From the NCBI RefSeq assembly GCF_005774735.1, contig NZ_VBUM01000035.1, positions 1 to 32,720 of the forward strand: 32,720 nt of DNA. Direction: 5' to 3'. How positions within the stretch are numbered: the stretch's first letter is position 1; each line of letters opens with the position of its first letter. Under the pieces are notes generated by a model. That model ran no database searches. It had not been told where the DNA came from and saw only the letters and a list, made by a program, of their open reading frames with translations. The translations under genes and the position numbers were made by a program. Positions 15,311 through 23,517 of this stretch are shown piece by piece. The DNA is from Microbacterium sp. 5K110 (GTDB lineage Bacteria > Actinomycetota > Actinomycetes > Actinomycetales > Microbacteriaceae).

Positions 15311-16576
15311 GTGACAGCCGACTCTCCCCGGAACGTGCTGGTGCGCTTCGCGCCCATGATCTACGGCCCCACGCTGCTGTTCGCCCTCGGCGAGGGGGCG
15401 GTGATCCCCCTCATCCCGGTGATCGCCACGCGCCTGGGCGCGGACGTCGCCGTGGCGGCGCTCATCGCCGCGGCACTCGTCGTCGGCCAGCTGTGCGGGA
15501 ACATCCCCGCCGGGTGGGCGGTGGCGCGCTTCGGCGAGCGCATCACGATGGGCGTTGCGGGCATCGTCATCCTCGCCGGGCTCGTGGGGGTGGTCTTCGC
15601 CGACTCGCTCGTGATCTTCGCGGCGGCGGTGTTCCTGATCGGGTTCTGCGCGGCATCCTTCGCTCTGGCCCGTCATTCGTTCATGACGACGCGCGTGCCG
15701 CTGCACTTCCGGGCGCGGGCGCTCTCACTCCTGGGCGGGACGTTCCGGCTCGGGATGTTCGTGGGGCCGTTCATCTCGGCCGCGCTCTTGGGCATCTTCG
15801 GCGACGAGTCGGCCTCGATCGCGTTCTTCGCGGTGTGCCAGGTCGCCACGATCCTGCTCGTGTTCCTGGGACCGGATCCCGAGCGGGCCGTCGCCGCCGC
15901 GTCGCCCGTGGGGCCCGGACCGGATGCCGAGGACACCGGCGAACCCGTCACCGGTTCGATCCCCGTGGCGGAGCGGGCAGGGGTGTTCCGCACGATGTGG
16001 CGCTTCCGGGGGGTGCTCGCGCGGCTCGGGCTCGCCGCCGCGTCGCTCTCGGCGGTGCGATCCGCCCGGCAGGTCGTCCTTCCGCTGTGGGGTGTGTCGC
16101 TGGGCTTGGATGCCTCGACGATCGCGCTGGTCGTCGGTGTCTCGGGGGCGATCGATTTCGCGCTGTTCTATGCCAGCGGGCAGGTGATGGACCGCTTCGG
16201 GCGCCTGTGGGCGGCGCTGCCGGCGATGGTCCTCATGGGTGCTGGCTTCTTCGCTCTGTCGTTCACGCACGAGCTGGACAGCGCGGCGATGTGGTTCGCG
16301 ATGTTCGCGGCGGTACTCGGCGTCGGCAACGGGCTCTCCAGCGGCATCCTGCTCACCCTGGGCGCCGACATCGCACCGCCGACCGAACCGGCGGCGTTCC
16401 TGGGGTCGTGGCGCACGCTCACTGATGCCGGTGGCGCGATCGCTCCCTTGATCATCTCTGCCCTGACGGCGGCGGTGTCGTTGCCGGTGGCCGTGGGAGC
16501 GATGGGGGTCGTCGCCGCGCTGGGCGCGGTGGGCTTCGTGCGGTGGGTGCCGCGCTACGTGCCGCGAACACGGTGA
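15311..16576 (+). CDS. Major facilitator superfamily transporter
   Basis: A 421-residue membrane protein with about 12 predicted helices in two halves, the pattern of an MFS permease. Helix 1 holds FAPMIYGPTLLFALGEGAVIP, and the loop 2-3 motif is WAVARFGERITM (variant of GxLaDrxGrr). A central hydrophilic loop spans about residues 195-230, and DRFGRLWAA sits in the second half. It resembles drug or metabolite exporters; the substrate is unknown. Two in-frame GTG codons lie at 15302 and 15311; 15311 is preferred because TATCGT is 7 bases before it. Confidence 0.82.
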   Translation: MTADSPRNVLVRFAPMIYGPTLLFALGEGAVIPLIPVIATRLGADVAVAALIAAALVVGQLCGNIPAGWAVARFGERITMGVAGIVILAGLVGVVFADSLVIFAAAVFLIGFCAASFALARHSFMTTRVPLHFRARALSLLGGTFRLGMFVGPFISAALLGIFGDESASIAFFAVCQVATILLVFLGPDPERAVAAASPVGPGPDAEDTGEPVTGSIPVAERAGVFRTMWRFRGVLARLGLAAASLSAVRSARQVVLPLWGVSLGLDASTIALVVGVSGAIDFALFYASGQVMDRFGRLWAALPAMVLMGAGFFALSFTHELDSAAMWFAMFAAVLGVGNGLSSGILLTLGADIAPPTEPAAFLGSWRTLTDAGGAIAPLIISALTAAVSLPVAVGAMGVVAALGAVGFVRWVPRYVPRTR

Positions 16577-16693
16577 AACCCGGAGCGGGTGCTTCGTGAC
16601 GCGGACCGGGCGGCGGCGCCGATTTGCCCGCCGAGCGGTTCACGCTCCACGATGAAGCCGAACCACCCGCGCGCGCACCGAGGAGAACACCAC

Positions 16694-17359
16694 GTGAAGG
16701 ACGTCGATCGCGGGGCCCTCGCGATCTCGGCCGCCCTCGCCGGCGTCGCCGGATACGTGGATGCCATCGGGTTCCTGGACACCGGTGGGCTGTTCGTCTC
16801 GTTCATGAGCGGCAACTCCACCCAGGCCGCCGTCGAGGTCTTCGGTCCCGGCGCCGCGGTGGCTCTCGCCTCGGCGGGGATCATTGCCGCCTTCGTCTTC
16901 GGCGTCGCCGTCGGGGGCGTGGCGGCCACGCTCCTCGCCCGTCCGCGGGCATGGATCGTCGGGGGCGCGACGGTGGCGGTCGCCCTGGTCGCCGTGCTCG
17001 CTTTCGGCGGCGAGACGACGCTCTGGCGGGTGGCCCTGCTCGCGGCGGGGATGGGCGCGCTCAACACGCTCTTCCTCGCCGACGGACGAGCCCGCGTAGC
17101 GATCACCTACTCGACCGGGACACTCGTCAGCCTCGGCCTGGCCCTCGCGGCCGCGGCCACCGGAGGATCCCGCCGCGCCTGGCGGCGACCGCTCCTGCTG
17201 TGGTCGTCGCTCGTCGGCGGTGCCGTCGTCGGGGCGGTCGCCCACCGCGGAGGCAGCCCGTTCGCCCTGTCCTTCGCCGCCGTCGTGCTGACGATCGTGA
17301 CCGTGATCCTCGCCGTCCGCCCCTCTGCCACGGAGCGCGGGCCCTCGGCAGAGCGCTGA
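16694..17359 (+). CDS. YoaK-like DUF1275 membrane protein
   Basis: A 221-residue protein with about six hydrophobic segments and the DUF1275/YoaK opening: GYVDAIGFLDTGGLFVSFMSGNSTQ, in which VDAIGF and FMSGN are the typical conserved parts. The GTG at 16694 has a well-placed GAGGAG 8 bases upstream, so it is preferred to the ATG at 16652. The family is an inner-membrane group with no established function. It follows the MFS gene on the same strand after about 115 bases. Confidence 0.8.
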   Translation: MKDVDRGALAISAALAGVAGYVDAIGFLDTGGLFVSFMSGNSTQAAVEVFGPGAAVALASAGIIAAFVFGVAVGGVAATLLARPRAWIVGGATVAVALVAVLAFGGETTLWRVALLAAGMGALNTLFLADGRARVAITYSTGTLVSLGLALAAAATGGSRRAWRRPLLLWSSLVGGAVVGAVAHRGGSPFALSFAAVVLTIVTVILAVRPSATERGPSAER

Positions 17360-17417
17360 CGCGACCGGACGCCGCCGCGGAGACCCGCCGACCCGACCCG
17401 GAACGCCGGGGCCCGCT

Positions 17418-18431
17418 TCACACCCGGATGAGCACCTTCCCGGTCACGCCCGCCTCGACGGCGTCGTGCGCGGCAGCGGTCTCGTCGAGGGCGAACCAGG
17501 TGAGCGGCAGTCCGCTCTCCTCCCCCACCGGGAGCGCGCCGTCGGCGACAGCGGCCGACACGTCCTCGGCCGCGGCGGCCAAGGCATCCTCGCCCACCGT
17601 GTACAGCAGCAATCCCTGCCACCGCGCGTTCTTCGCGAAGCTCTCGCGGACGGCAGCGGTGAAGGTGTCGCCCCCGTTGTCGGCGTAGTAGCCGATCGAG
17701 CCGTGGTTGGCGAGCACCTCCACGTCGAGACCCGCGTTGTCGGCGATCGCGACCTCGACGACGTGGTCGATGCCGTCGGGGGCGATCTCGCGGATGCGGT
17801 CGGCCAGACCCGGCTCGGTGTACCGCAGCACGTGGGGAGCGCCCGCCGCGCGCGCGAGAGCCTCCTTCTCGGCGCTGCTGACGGTGGCGATGACGGTCGC
17901 CCCCGCCCACGCCGCGAGCTGGATCGCCGCGTGGCCCACCGCGCCCGCACCTCCCTGAACGAGAACCGAGCGACCGGTCAGGGCGCCGGGCGACAGACGT
18001 GCGGGCCCGAACTCGTGCACGGTGAGCGCGCGATGCGCCGTCATGGCGGGAACACCGAGGCTCGCCCCCAGCTCGAACGACGCAGCCTCGGGCAGCGGCA
18101 CGGCGCGCGAGGCCGGGATCACGGCGTACTCCGCTGCGGTCCCGGTCGGACGCTGGTGGGCGGCGAGATAGACCCACACGCGATCCCCCACGGCCAGGTC
18201 GTCCACCCCGTCGCCGACGGCATCCACCGTGCCGGCACCGTCCTGATTCGGCGTCACTTCGTCGGCGACGAGCGGCCGGCCGACCGAGGCCCGCGCCTTC
18301 CAGTCGGTCGGGTTCACGCCCGAGACGGCGATGCGCACGCGCACCTCACCCGCCGCGGGTTCGGGGACCTCCCGCTCCACGAGCGAGAGGACGGAGGAGT
18401 CACCGGGGGTGCTGTACACGATCGCCTTCAT
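17418..18431 (-). CDS. Zinc-independent MDR oxidoreductase (quinone oxidoreductase-like)
   Basis: A 337-residue medium-chain dehydrogenase/reductase of the quinone-oxidoreductase (zeta-crystallin) type. It shows MKAIVYSTPGDSSVL at the N-terminus, SGVNPTDWKAR, then VVxxDGAGTVDAVG-like QDGAGTVDAVGDGVDDLAVG, and the NADPH-binding VLVQGGAGAVGHAAIQLA near residue 160. The zinc ligands of alcohol dehydrogenases are absent. It should reduce quinones or enals with NADPH in the cytoplasm. It is convergent with the YoaK-like gene and divergent from the amidohydrolase remnant. Confidence 0.9.
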   Translation of the reverse strand: MKAIVYSTPGDSSVLSLVEREVPEPAAGEVRVRIAVSGVNPTDWKARASVGRPLVADEVTPNQDGAGTVDAVGDGVDDLAVGDRVWVYLAAHQRPTGTAAEYAVIPASRAVPLPEAASFELGASLGVPAMTAHRALTVHEFGPARLSPGALTGRSVLVQGGAGAVGHAAIQLAAWAGATVIATVSSAEKEALARAAGAPHVLRYTEPGLADRIREIAPDGIDHVVEVAIADNAGLDVEVLANHGSIGYYADNGGDTFTAAVRESFAKNARWQGLLLYTVGEDALAAAAEDVSAAVADGALPVGEESGLPLTWFALDETAAAHDAVEAGVTGKVLIRV

Positions 18432-18504
18432 ACGAAGTCCCAAGTTCCCGCGGGCGCCCCGCATTCCCGCGGCGTGTGCGCCTGGGAATCGCCACCCTGG
18501 AGGA

Positions 18505-19112
18505 ATGTCCTCTCTCGTGATCGCCGACGGCGTCCCGTTCCTGCCCGACCTCGCGCCCGATTCCGCGCGGGACCGTGCGGCGATCGGCATCCGAGAAAGC
18601 ACGATCGTCGCGATCGGCGACCTCGCTGACGTGCGAGACGCGGTCGGCCCGGGCGTCGAAGAGATCGACGCCGCGGGTGGACTCGTCACGCCCGGGTTCG
18701 TCGACGCGCACGTCCACCTCGGCGTCGGGGCGGTGGACGCCCTGCGCTGCGACCTCGCGGGCGCCGCGTCATTGGACGAGATCGACGCGCGCATCCGCCG
18801 CTTCGCGTCCGCCCATCCCGGCGACTGGGTGGTCGGCGGCGGCTGGGATCCGTCGCCGTCACGCGTCGCCCACCGGGTGAGCCGGATGCCGGACCCCTCG
18901 GCCCCGAGGAGTCGCTGCCCCTCGGGGCCGCGATCGACGCCTACACGCGCGGCTCCGCGACCCTCCTCGGAGTCGGCACCGGCCTCCTGCGCATCGGAGA
19001 GCGGGCCGACCTCGCCGTCGCCGACCGCGATCCCTTCGCCGGTCCGGCGGAGGCTCTTCACGAGACCCGCACCGCGCTCACCGTCCTGGGAGGTGCCGTC
19101 ATCGCGTCTTGA
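18505..19112 (+). pseudogene. Amidohydrolase (YtcJ-like) with large internal deletion and frameshift
   Basis: The first ~130 codons from ATG 18505 encode the N-terminus of a metal-dependent amidohydrolase: IADGVPFLPDLA, VTPGFVDAHVHLG with the HxH metal motif, then DWVVGGGWDP. Around 18880 the reading frame changes. The last ~75 codons, in another frame, encode its C-terminus (LGPEESLPLGAAIDAYTRG, then GERADLAVADRDPFAGPAEA, ending VLGGAVIAS and TGA at 19110-19112). The middle of the enzyme, roughly 300 residues with the remaining metal ligands, is missing. The gene is therefore a deletion remnant, not a functional enzyme. AGGA lies before the ATG. Confidence 0.83.
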
Positions 19113-19163
19113 CGGCAGCTTCACATAGAGCCGTGACCGCGCGCCCATAGAATGAGGGCACTC

Positions 19164-19245
19164 GCGGGAGTGGTGAAACCGGCAGACACGCAGGATTTAG
19201 GTTCCTGTGCCTTCGGGCGTGGGGGTTCAAGTCCCCCCTTCCGCA
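19164..19245 (+). tRNA. tRNA-Leu (anticodon TAG)
   Basis: A class II tRNA of 82 bases without encoded CCA. The acceptor GCGGGAG pairs with CTTCCGC, the anticodon stem is CAGGA/TCCTG with loop TTTAGGT, there is a long variable arm (TGCCTTCGGGCGT), and the T arm is GGGGG TTCAAGT CCCCC. A TAGAAT element lies about 9 bases upstream of the 5' end. Confidence 0.95.
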
Positions 19246-19291
19246 CGGCTTCTCCTCCGCACCAGCATTCTTCCGACCCGACGGGACCGAT

Positions 19292-20053
19292 GTGATCCAC
19301 CCCACTGCCCTGCTCCCGTGGCTCGACCCGGCGGCCATCATCACCAATTCCCAGCCCTGGGCGCTGCTGGTGGTCTGTTTCATCATCTTCGCCGAGACCG
19401 GCCTGCTGATCGGCTTCCTGCTGCCCGGAGACACCCTGCTGATCATGGCGGGACTGCTCTCGCACTCCACCACCGCCGCCCCGAACGGCGTCTTCGGCAT
19501 CAACGCCTGGTTCGTCGCCCTGGCCATCGGAGTCGCCGCCTTCATCGGCGGCGAGGTCGGCTACTTCATCGGCCACAAGGCCGGACCATCGATCTTCGAG
19601 CGCAAAGAGTCCGGGATCTTCAGCCGCAAGAACGTCGAACGCACGAACGCGTTCTTCGAGCGGTTCGGCGGGATCACCGTCATCCTGGCCCGCTTCGTTC
19701 CCGTGGTGCGCACGTTCGCGCCCATCGCCGCCGGTGTCGGGCACATGCCGTGGCGCCGCTACACGCTCTACAACCTCATCGGCGCGATCATCTGGGGCAT
19801 CGGCCTCACGATGCTCGGCTATGCCGTGGGCTACATCCCCTTCGTGCGCGACATCGTCACCGAGTACATCGACGTGATCCTGCTCGCCGCCGTCGCCGGA
19901 ACGGCGATCTTCATCGGCATCCACTACTTCCGCGAGCGCGCCGCTGCCAAGCGCGACGCCGCCGCGGGTCGGGGGTCCGTGTCGCACGCCGAGGCTCAGG
20001 AACTCACGCTCGACCCGAAGACCCTCGAAGACGGCGACCAGCGCGCGCACTGA
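19292..20053 (+). CDS. DedA-family membrane protein
   Basis: A 253-residue protein of the DedA/SNARE-associated family. Hallmarks are FAETGLLIGFLLPGDTLLI, the EVGYFIGHKAGPSIF segment, and FFERFGGITVILARFVPVVR followed by TFAPIAAGVGHMPWRRY, with several membrane helices. Members move or scramble lipid carriers such as undecaprenyl phosphate; this specific role is inferred from the family. The GTG at 19292 follows tRNA-Leu by 46 bases and may be on the same transcript. It is convergent with ku, 9 bases apart. Confidence 0.9.
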   Translation: MIHPTALLPWLDPAAIITNSQPWALLVVCFIIFAETGLLIGFLLPGDTLLIMAGLLSHSTTAAPNGVFGINAWFVALAIGVAAFIGGEVGYFIGHKAGPSIFERKESGIFSRKNVERTNAFFERFGGITVILARFVPVVRTFAPIAAGVGHMPWRRYTLYNLIGAIIWGIGLTMLGYAVGYIPFVRDIVTEYIDVILLAAVAGTAIFIGIHYFRERAAAKRDAAAGRGSVSHAEAQELTLDPKTLEDGDQRAH

Positions 20054-20062
20054 TCGCGGCGG

Positions 20063-20926
20063 CTACGACGCTTTCGAGGCCTTCTTCTTCCCCGCCGGTT
20101 TCTTCGCCGGCTCACGCTTGTCAGCGGTGCCCGCCCGCGCGGCGCGGCTGCGCTCGACGCTGGCGCGCAGTGCCTCCATCAGATCGATGACCTCGCCGCC
20201 GTCGTCGTCGGCATCCTGCTCGCCGAACGTCGCCGCGGTGTCGATCGCGTCGCCCTGCTCGAGCTTCGCGTCGATCAACGTGCGCAGCTCGCGCTGATAC
20301 TCGTCACCGAATTCCTCGGCATCGAAGTCCTTCGAGAAGCTCTCGACGAGCGAGGCCGACATCTCCAGCTCTTTCGCCGAGATGCGGACGTCGTCGTCGA
20401 GCGCGGGGAAGGCGGCCTCGCGCACTTCGTCGGCCCAGAGCAGCGTTTGGAGCACGAGCACGTCGCCGCGCGTACGCAGCGCCGCGAGCCGCGTCTTCTG
20501 CCGGAGCGAGAACCGCACGATCGCGGTGCGGTCGGTCTGCTCGAGCGTCTTGCGCAGCAGGACGTAGGCCTTCGGCGACGTCGAGTCGGGTTCGAGGTAG
20601 TACGCCTTGTCGAGTGTGAGGAGGTCGACCTGGTCGCTGGGGACGAACTCCACCACCTCGATCTCGCGGCTGCGTTCGCTGGGGAGCGACGCGAGATCGT
20701 CCTTGGTCAGGACGACCGTCTGCTCGCCGTCGTCATACGCCCGGTCGATGTCCTGATAGGGGACGACTTCGCCGTCCACCTCGCAGATCCGCTGGTAGCG
20801 GATCCGTCCCCCGTCCTTGTTGTGCACCTGGTGCAGGGGCACGTCGTGGTCCTCGGTCGCCGAGTACACCTTCACCGGCACGTTGACCAGGCCGAAGGTC
20901 AGTGCACCCTTCCAGATCGATCGCAT
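20063..20926 (-). CDS. ku: NHEJ DNA-end-binding protein Ku
   Basis: A 287-residue bacterial Ku protein starting MRSIWKGALTFGLVNVPVKV, with the family segments LHQVHNKDGGRIRYQRICEV, YYLEPD and KAYVLLRKTLEQ, and FDAEEFGDEYQRELRTLI near the C-terminus. Ku forms a ring on broken DNA ends and recruits LigD. The last ~25 residues are Lys-rich (KREPAKKPAGKKKASKAS), like the basic tails that add DNA binding. The divergent ligD starts 161 bases away across a shared inverted repeat. Confidence 0.97.
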   Translation of the reverse strand: MRSIWKGALTFGLVNVPVKVYSATEDHDVPLHQVHNKDGGRIRYQRICEVDGEVVPYQDIDRAYDDGEQTVVLTKDDLASLPSERSREIEVVEFVPSDQVDLLTLDKAYYLEPDSTSPKAYVLLRKTLEQTDRTAIVRFSLRQKTRLAALRTRGDVLVLQTLLWADEVREAAFPALDDDVRISAKELEMSASLVESFSKDFDAEEFGDEYQRELRTLIDAKLEQGDAIDTAATFGEQDADDDGGEVIDLMEALRASVERSRAARAGTADKREPAKKPAGKKKASKAS

Positions 20927-21087
20927 GGTCCCAGTGAACACCGGAAGGGGCCCGGATGCCGAGAGGTTGCGCCCGAGATGCTGCACAACTCCTGCACGAA
21001 GCCGCAGGCCGGGCGGCGCCGGCACCTCCGGGCACTCCCTGCAGGAGTTGTGCGCCCCCTCGGAGCACCGCCGCTTACGCTGGGGCG
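20927..21087. promoter_or_regulatory. Divergent ku–ligD promoter region with inverted repeat
   Basis: The 161-base gap holds two 14-base arms in perfect inverted orientation, GCACAACTCCTGCA (20983-20996) and TGCAGGAGTTGTGC (21040-21053). Each therefore points outward with the same sequence toward its gene. A TACGCT -10 lies 6 bases before the ligD ATG; a weaker TTCACT lies 6 bases before the ku ATG. The arms are good candidates for a common operator or activator site. Confidence 0.6.
20983..21053. repeat. 14-base inverted repeat between ku and ligD
   Basis: Arms 20983-20996 and 21040-21053 are exact reverse complements, separated by 43 bases. Such spacing suits two separate binding sites more than a single hairpin. 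Confidence 0.8.
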
Positions 21088-23514
21088 ATGACCGAGCAGA
21101 CGGTGCGCATCGAGGGCCGCCGGCTGCGCCTGTCGAACCTCGACAAAGTGCTCTATCCCGAGACGGGGACCACCAAGGGCGAGGTCATCGACTACTACAG
21201 CCGTATCGCCCCGAGACTCCTCCCGCACGTGCGCGCCCGTCCCGTGACCCGCAAGCGCTGGCCCGACGGGGTGGGGACCGCGGCCGCTCCCGGGGAACCG
21301 TTCTTCGCGAAGGCGCTCGAACCGGGTGCTCCGGCGTGGGTGCCGCGGCATCCGATCGACCACTCCTCGGGGGCGAAGGACTACCCGCTCGTAGAGGACG
21401 TGCCGACCCTGGTCTACCTCGCGCAAGTCGCGAGCCTCGAGCTGCACGTGCCGCAGTGGCGGTTCGACGCCGCAGGGACTCGGCTGAACCCGGACCGGCT
21501 CGTCCTCGACCTCGACCCCGGTCCGGGCGTCGGGCTTCTCGAATGCGCCGAGGTCGCGCGATGGGCGCGATCGATCCTGCGCGACATGGGCCTGGACCCG
21601 ATGCCCGTCACGAGCGGCAGCAAGGGCATCCACCTGTACGCCCACCTCGACGGCCGGCAGACCAGCGACACCGTGAGCGCCGTAGCGAAAGAGCTCGCCC
21701 GGTCGATCGAAGCCGACCACCCGGACCTCGTGGTCAGCCAGATGGCCAAGGCCGTGCGGCCGGGCAAGGTGTTCATCGATTGGAGCCAGAACAACGGCTC
21801 CAAGACGACGATCGCCCCGTACTCGCTCCGCGGTCGCGCCGAGCCCACCGTCGCCGCTCCGCGCACGTGGGACGAGCTCGACGATCCGGGGCTCCGCCAC
21901 CTGCTCTTCCACGAGGTGCTCGAGCGCGCCGACGACCCGCTCGCCCGCATCGATCCCCTCGACGGGCCCCTGCGCGCGTACATCGCCAAGCGCACGGCGG
22001 GACGCACGCCCGAACCGGTACCGGCGGCAGCGCACCCCGCCACCGGCGACGAGGGTCTGCCACGGTTCGTCATCCAGGAGCACCACGCCTCGCGCCTGCA
22101 CTGGGACCTGCGACTCGAGCGCGACGGGGTGCTCGTCAGTTGGGCCGTCCCCAAGGGCGTGCCGGCCACCTCGGAGCGGAACAGCCTGGCCGTCATGACC
22201 GAGGACCACCCGATGCAGTACCTCGATTTCGCGGGCGAGATCCCTCGAGGACAGTACGGCGCCGGCACCATGACCGTCTGGGACACCGGTCGGTACGAGC
22301 TCGAGAAGTGGCGCGACGACGAGGTCATCGCCACCCTCGAGGGCCGCCCGGACGGTCCTCTCGGGCGTGTCCGCCTGGCCCTGATCCGCACCGAGGGCGC
22401 GGGCGAGAAATCTCAGTGGCTCCTGCACCGGATGAAGACGGATGCCGACGGCCGGCCCCAGGCCGACGGTGCGGTCGTGATCCCCCGCGACGATCCGTCA
22501 CCCGCTCCGCCGCGGGAGCTCGACGCGTCCGCCGCGCCCGTCGCGGCCGACCTCCGCCCGATGCTCGCGACCGCCGTGACGGACGGTCTGGCGCGGGCCG
22601 CGGCCCGTCGCTGGGGCCGGGAGTGGGTCGAGATGAAGTGGGACGGCATTCGGGGAACCGGGCTGTGGGACGGCGAACGCCTCCGGTTGCGCTCCCGCAA
22701 CGGCAACGACCTCACGGACGCGTACCCCGAGTTGACCGCCGTCGACCTCGGGCTCGGACCCACCCCCGCGATCGTCGACGGCGAGATCGTCGCGGTGGAC
22801 TCTGCCGGGCGACCGAGTTTTCCCCTGCTGCAGAAGCGGATGAATCTCACCCGGCCCGCCGAGATCGCCCGTGAGTCCGCTCGAACCCCCGTACACCTGT
22901 ACCTCTTCGACGTCCTCGAAGCGGGCGGTCGCGACGTCACCGATCTGCCGCTCGCAGAGCGCCGCGACATCCTCGAAGACCTCGCCCGCACGGCCACGCC
23001 CGCCGTCGTCGTGCCGCCGGTGTTCGACGACATCGAAGCCGCGCTGACGACGAGCGGACGGTTCGGCCTCGAGGGCATCGTCGTCAAGGACCCCGGCTCC
23101 CCCTACCGGGGCGGCGAGCGGTCCGACCGGTGGCTGAAGATCAAGCACTCCCGCACCCAGGAGGTCGTCATCGGCGGCATCCGACCCGGGAAGGGCAACC
23201 GATCGGGAACGATCGGCTCGCTCCTGGTGGGGGTGCCCTCCCCCGACGGTCTGCGCTACGCCGGGCGCGTGGGCTCGGGATTCGGAGAGCGGACCCTCGC
23301 TGCCCTGTCCGATCTCCTCGAACCGCTCCGCACCGACACCGACCCCTTCGTGGGCGTTCCGGCCGCGGACGCGAGTGACGCGCTGTGGGTGCGCCCCGAC
23401 CTCGTGGGCGAAGTGGAGTTCGCGGAGTTCACCCCCGGCGGCATCCTGCGCCAGGCGCGGTGGCGGGGTCTGCGCCCCGACAAGGACCCGGGCGACGTCG
23501 TGCGCGAAGACTGA
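21088..23514 (+). CDS. ligD: Multifunctional ATP-dependent DNA ligase LigD (Pol–PE–Lig)
   Basis: An 808-residue NHEJ enzyme. Residues ~1-290 form the primase-like polymerase domain, with the DLDPGPG metal motif near 139-145 and TSGSKGIHLY. Residues ~323-450 form the 3'-phosphoesterase domain, with EHHASRLHWDLRLE near 331-344 and PRGQYGAGTM. Residues ~490-808 form the ATP-dependent ligase with nucleotidyl Lys517 in EMKWDGIRG, then VDGEIV, GLEGIVVKD and WLKIKHSRTQEVVIGG. The order Pol–PE–Lig matches mycobacterial LigD and differs from Pseudomonas. It fills and seals broken ends held by Ku. The ATG at 21088 is 6 bases from a -10 element. Confidence 0.97.
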   Translation: MTEQTVRIEGRRLRLSNLDKVLYPETGTTKGEVIDYYSRIAPRLLPHVRARPVTRKRWPDGVGTAAAPGEPFFAKALEPGAPAWVPRHPIDHSSGAKDYPLVEDVPTLVYLAQVASLELHVPQWRFDAAGTRLNPDRLVLDLDPGPGVGLLECAEVARWARSILRDMGLDPMPVTSGSKGIHLYAHLDGRQTSDTVSAVAKELARSIEADHPDLVVSQMAKAVRPGKVFIDWSQNNGSKTTIAPYSLRGRAEPTVAAPRTWDELDDPGLRHLLFHEVLERADDPLARIDPLDGPLRAYIAKRTAGRTPEPVPAAAHPATGDEGLPRFVIQEHHASRLHWDLRLERDGVLVSWAVPKGVPATSERNSLAVMTEDHPMQYLDFAGEIPRGQYGAGTMTVWDTGRYELEKWRDDEVIATLEGRPDGPLGRVRLALIRTEGAGEKSQWLLHRMKTDADGRPQADGAVVIPRDDPSPAPPRELDASAAPVAADLRPMLATAVTDGLARAAARRWGREWVEMKWDGIRGTGLWDGERLRLRSRNGNDLTDAYPELTAVDLGLGPTPAIVDGEIVAVDSAGRPSFPLLQKRMNLTRPAEIARESARTPVHLYLFDVLEAGGRDVTDLPLAERRDILEDLARTATPAVVVPPVFDDIEAALTTSGRFGLEGIVVKDPGSPYRGGERSDRWLKIKHSRTQEVVIGGIRPGKGNRSGTIGSLLVGVPSPDGLRYAGRVGSGFGERTLAALSDLLEPLRTDTDPFVGVPAADASDALWVRPDLVGEVEFAEFTPGGILRQARWRGLRPDKDPGDVVRED

Positions 23515-23517
23515 GTC

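Noticed and set aside
13179..15314. A 711-codon plus-strand open frame across ftsE and prfB
   Set aside because: It is antisense to two certain genes; long antisense frames are expected at this GC content, and the product is low-complexity Arg/Gly/Asp-rich.
18331..19128. One intact 265-codon protein at the amidohydrolase locus
   Set aside because: Its first part shadows the MDR gene and its last part is Arg/Ser/Pro-rich out-of-frame translation; the true C-terminus is in another frame.
20899..22428. A 509-codon minus-strand frame opposite ligD
   Set aside because: Shadow of ligD, whose domains and motifs are unmistakable.
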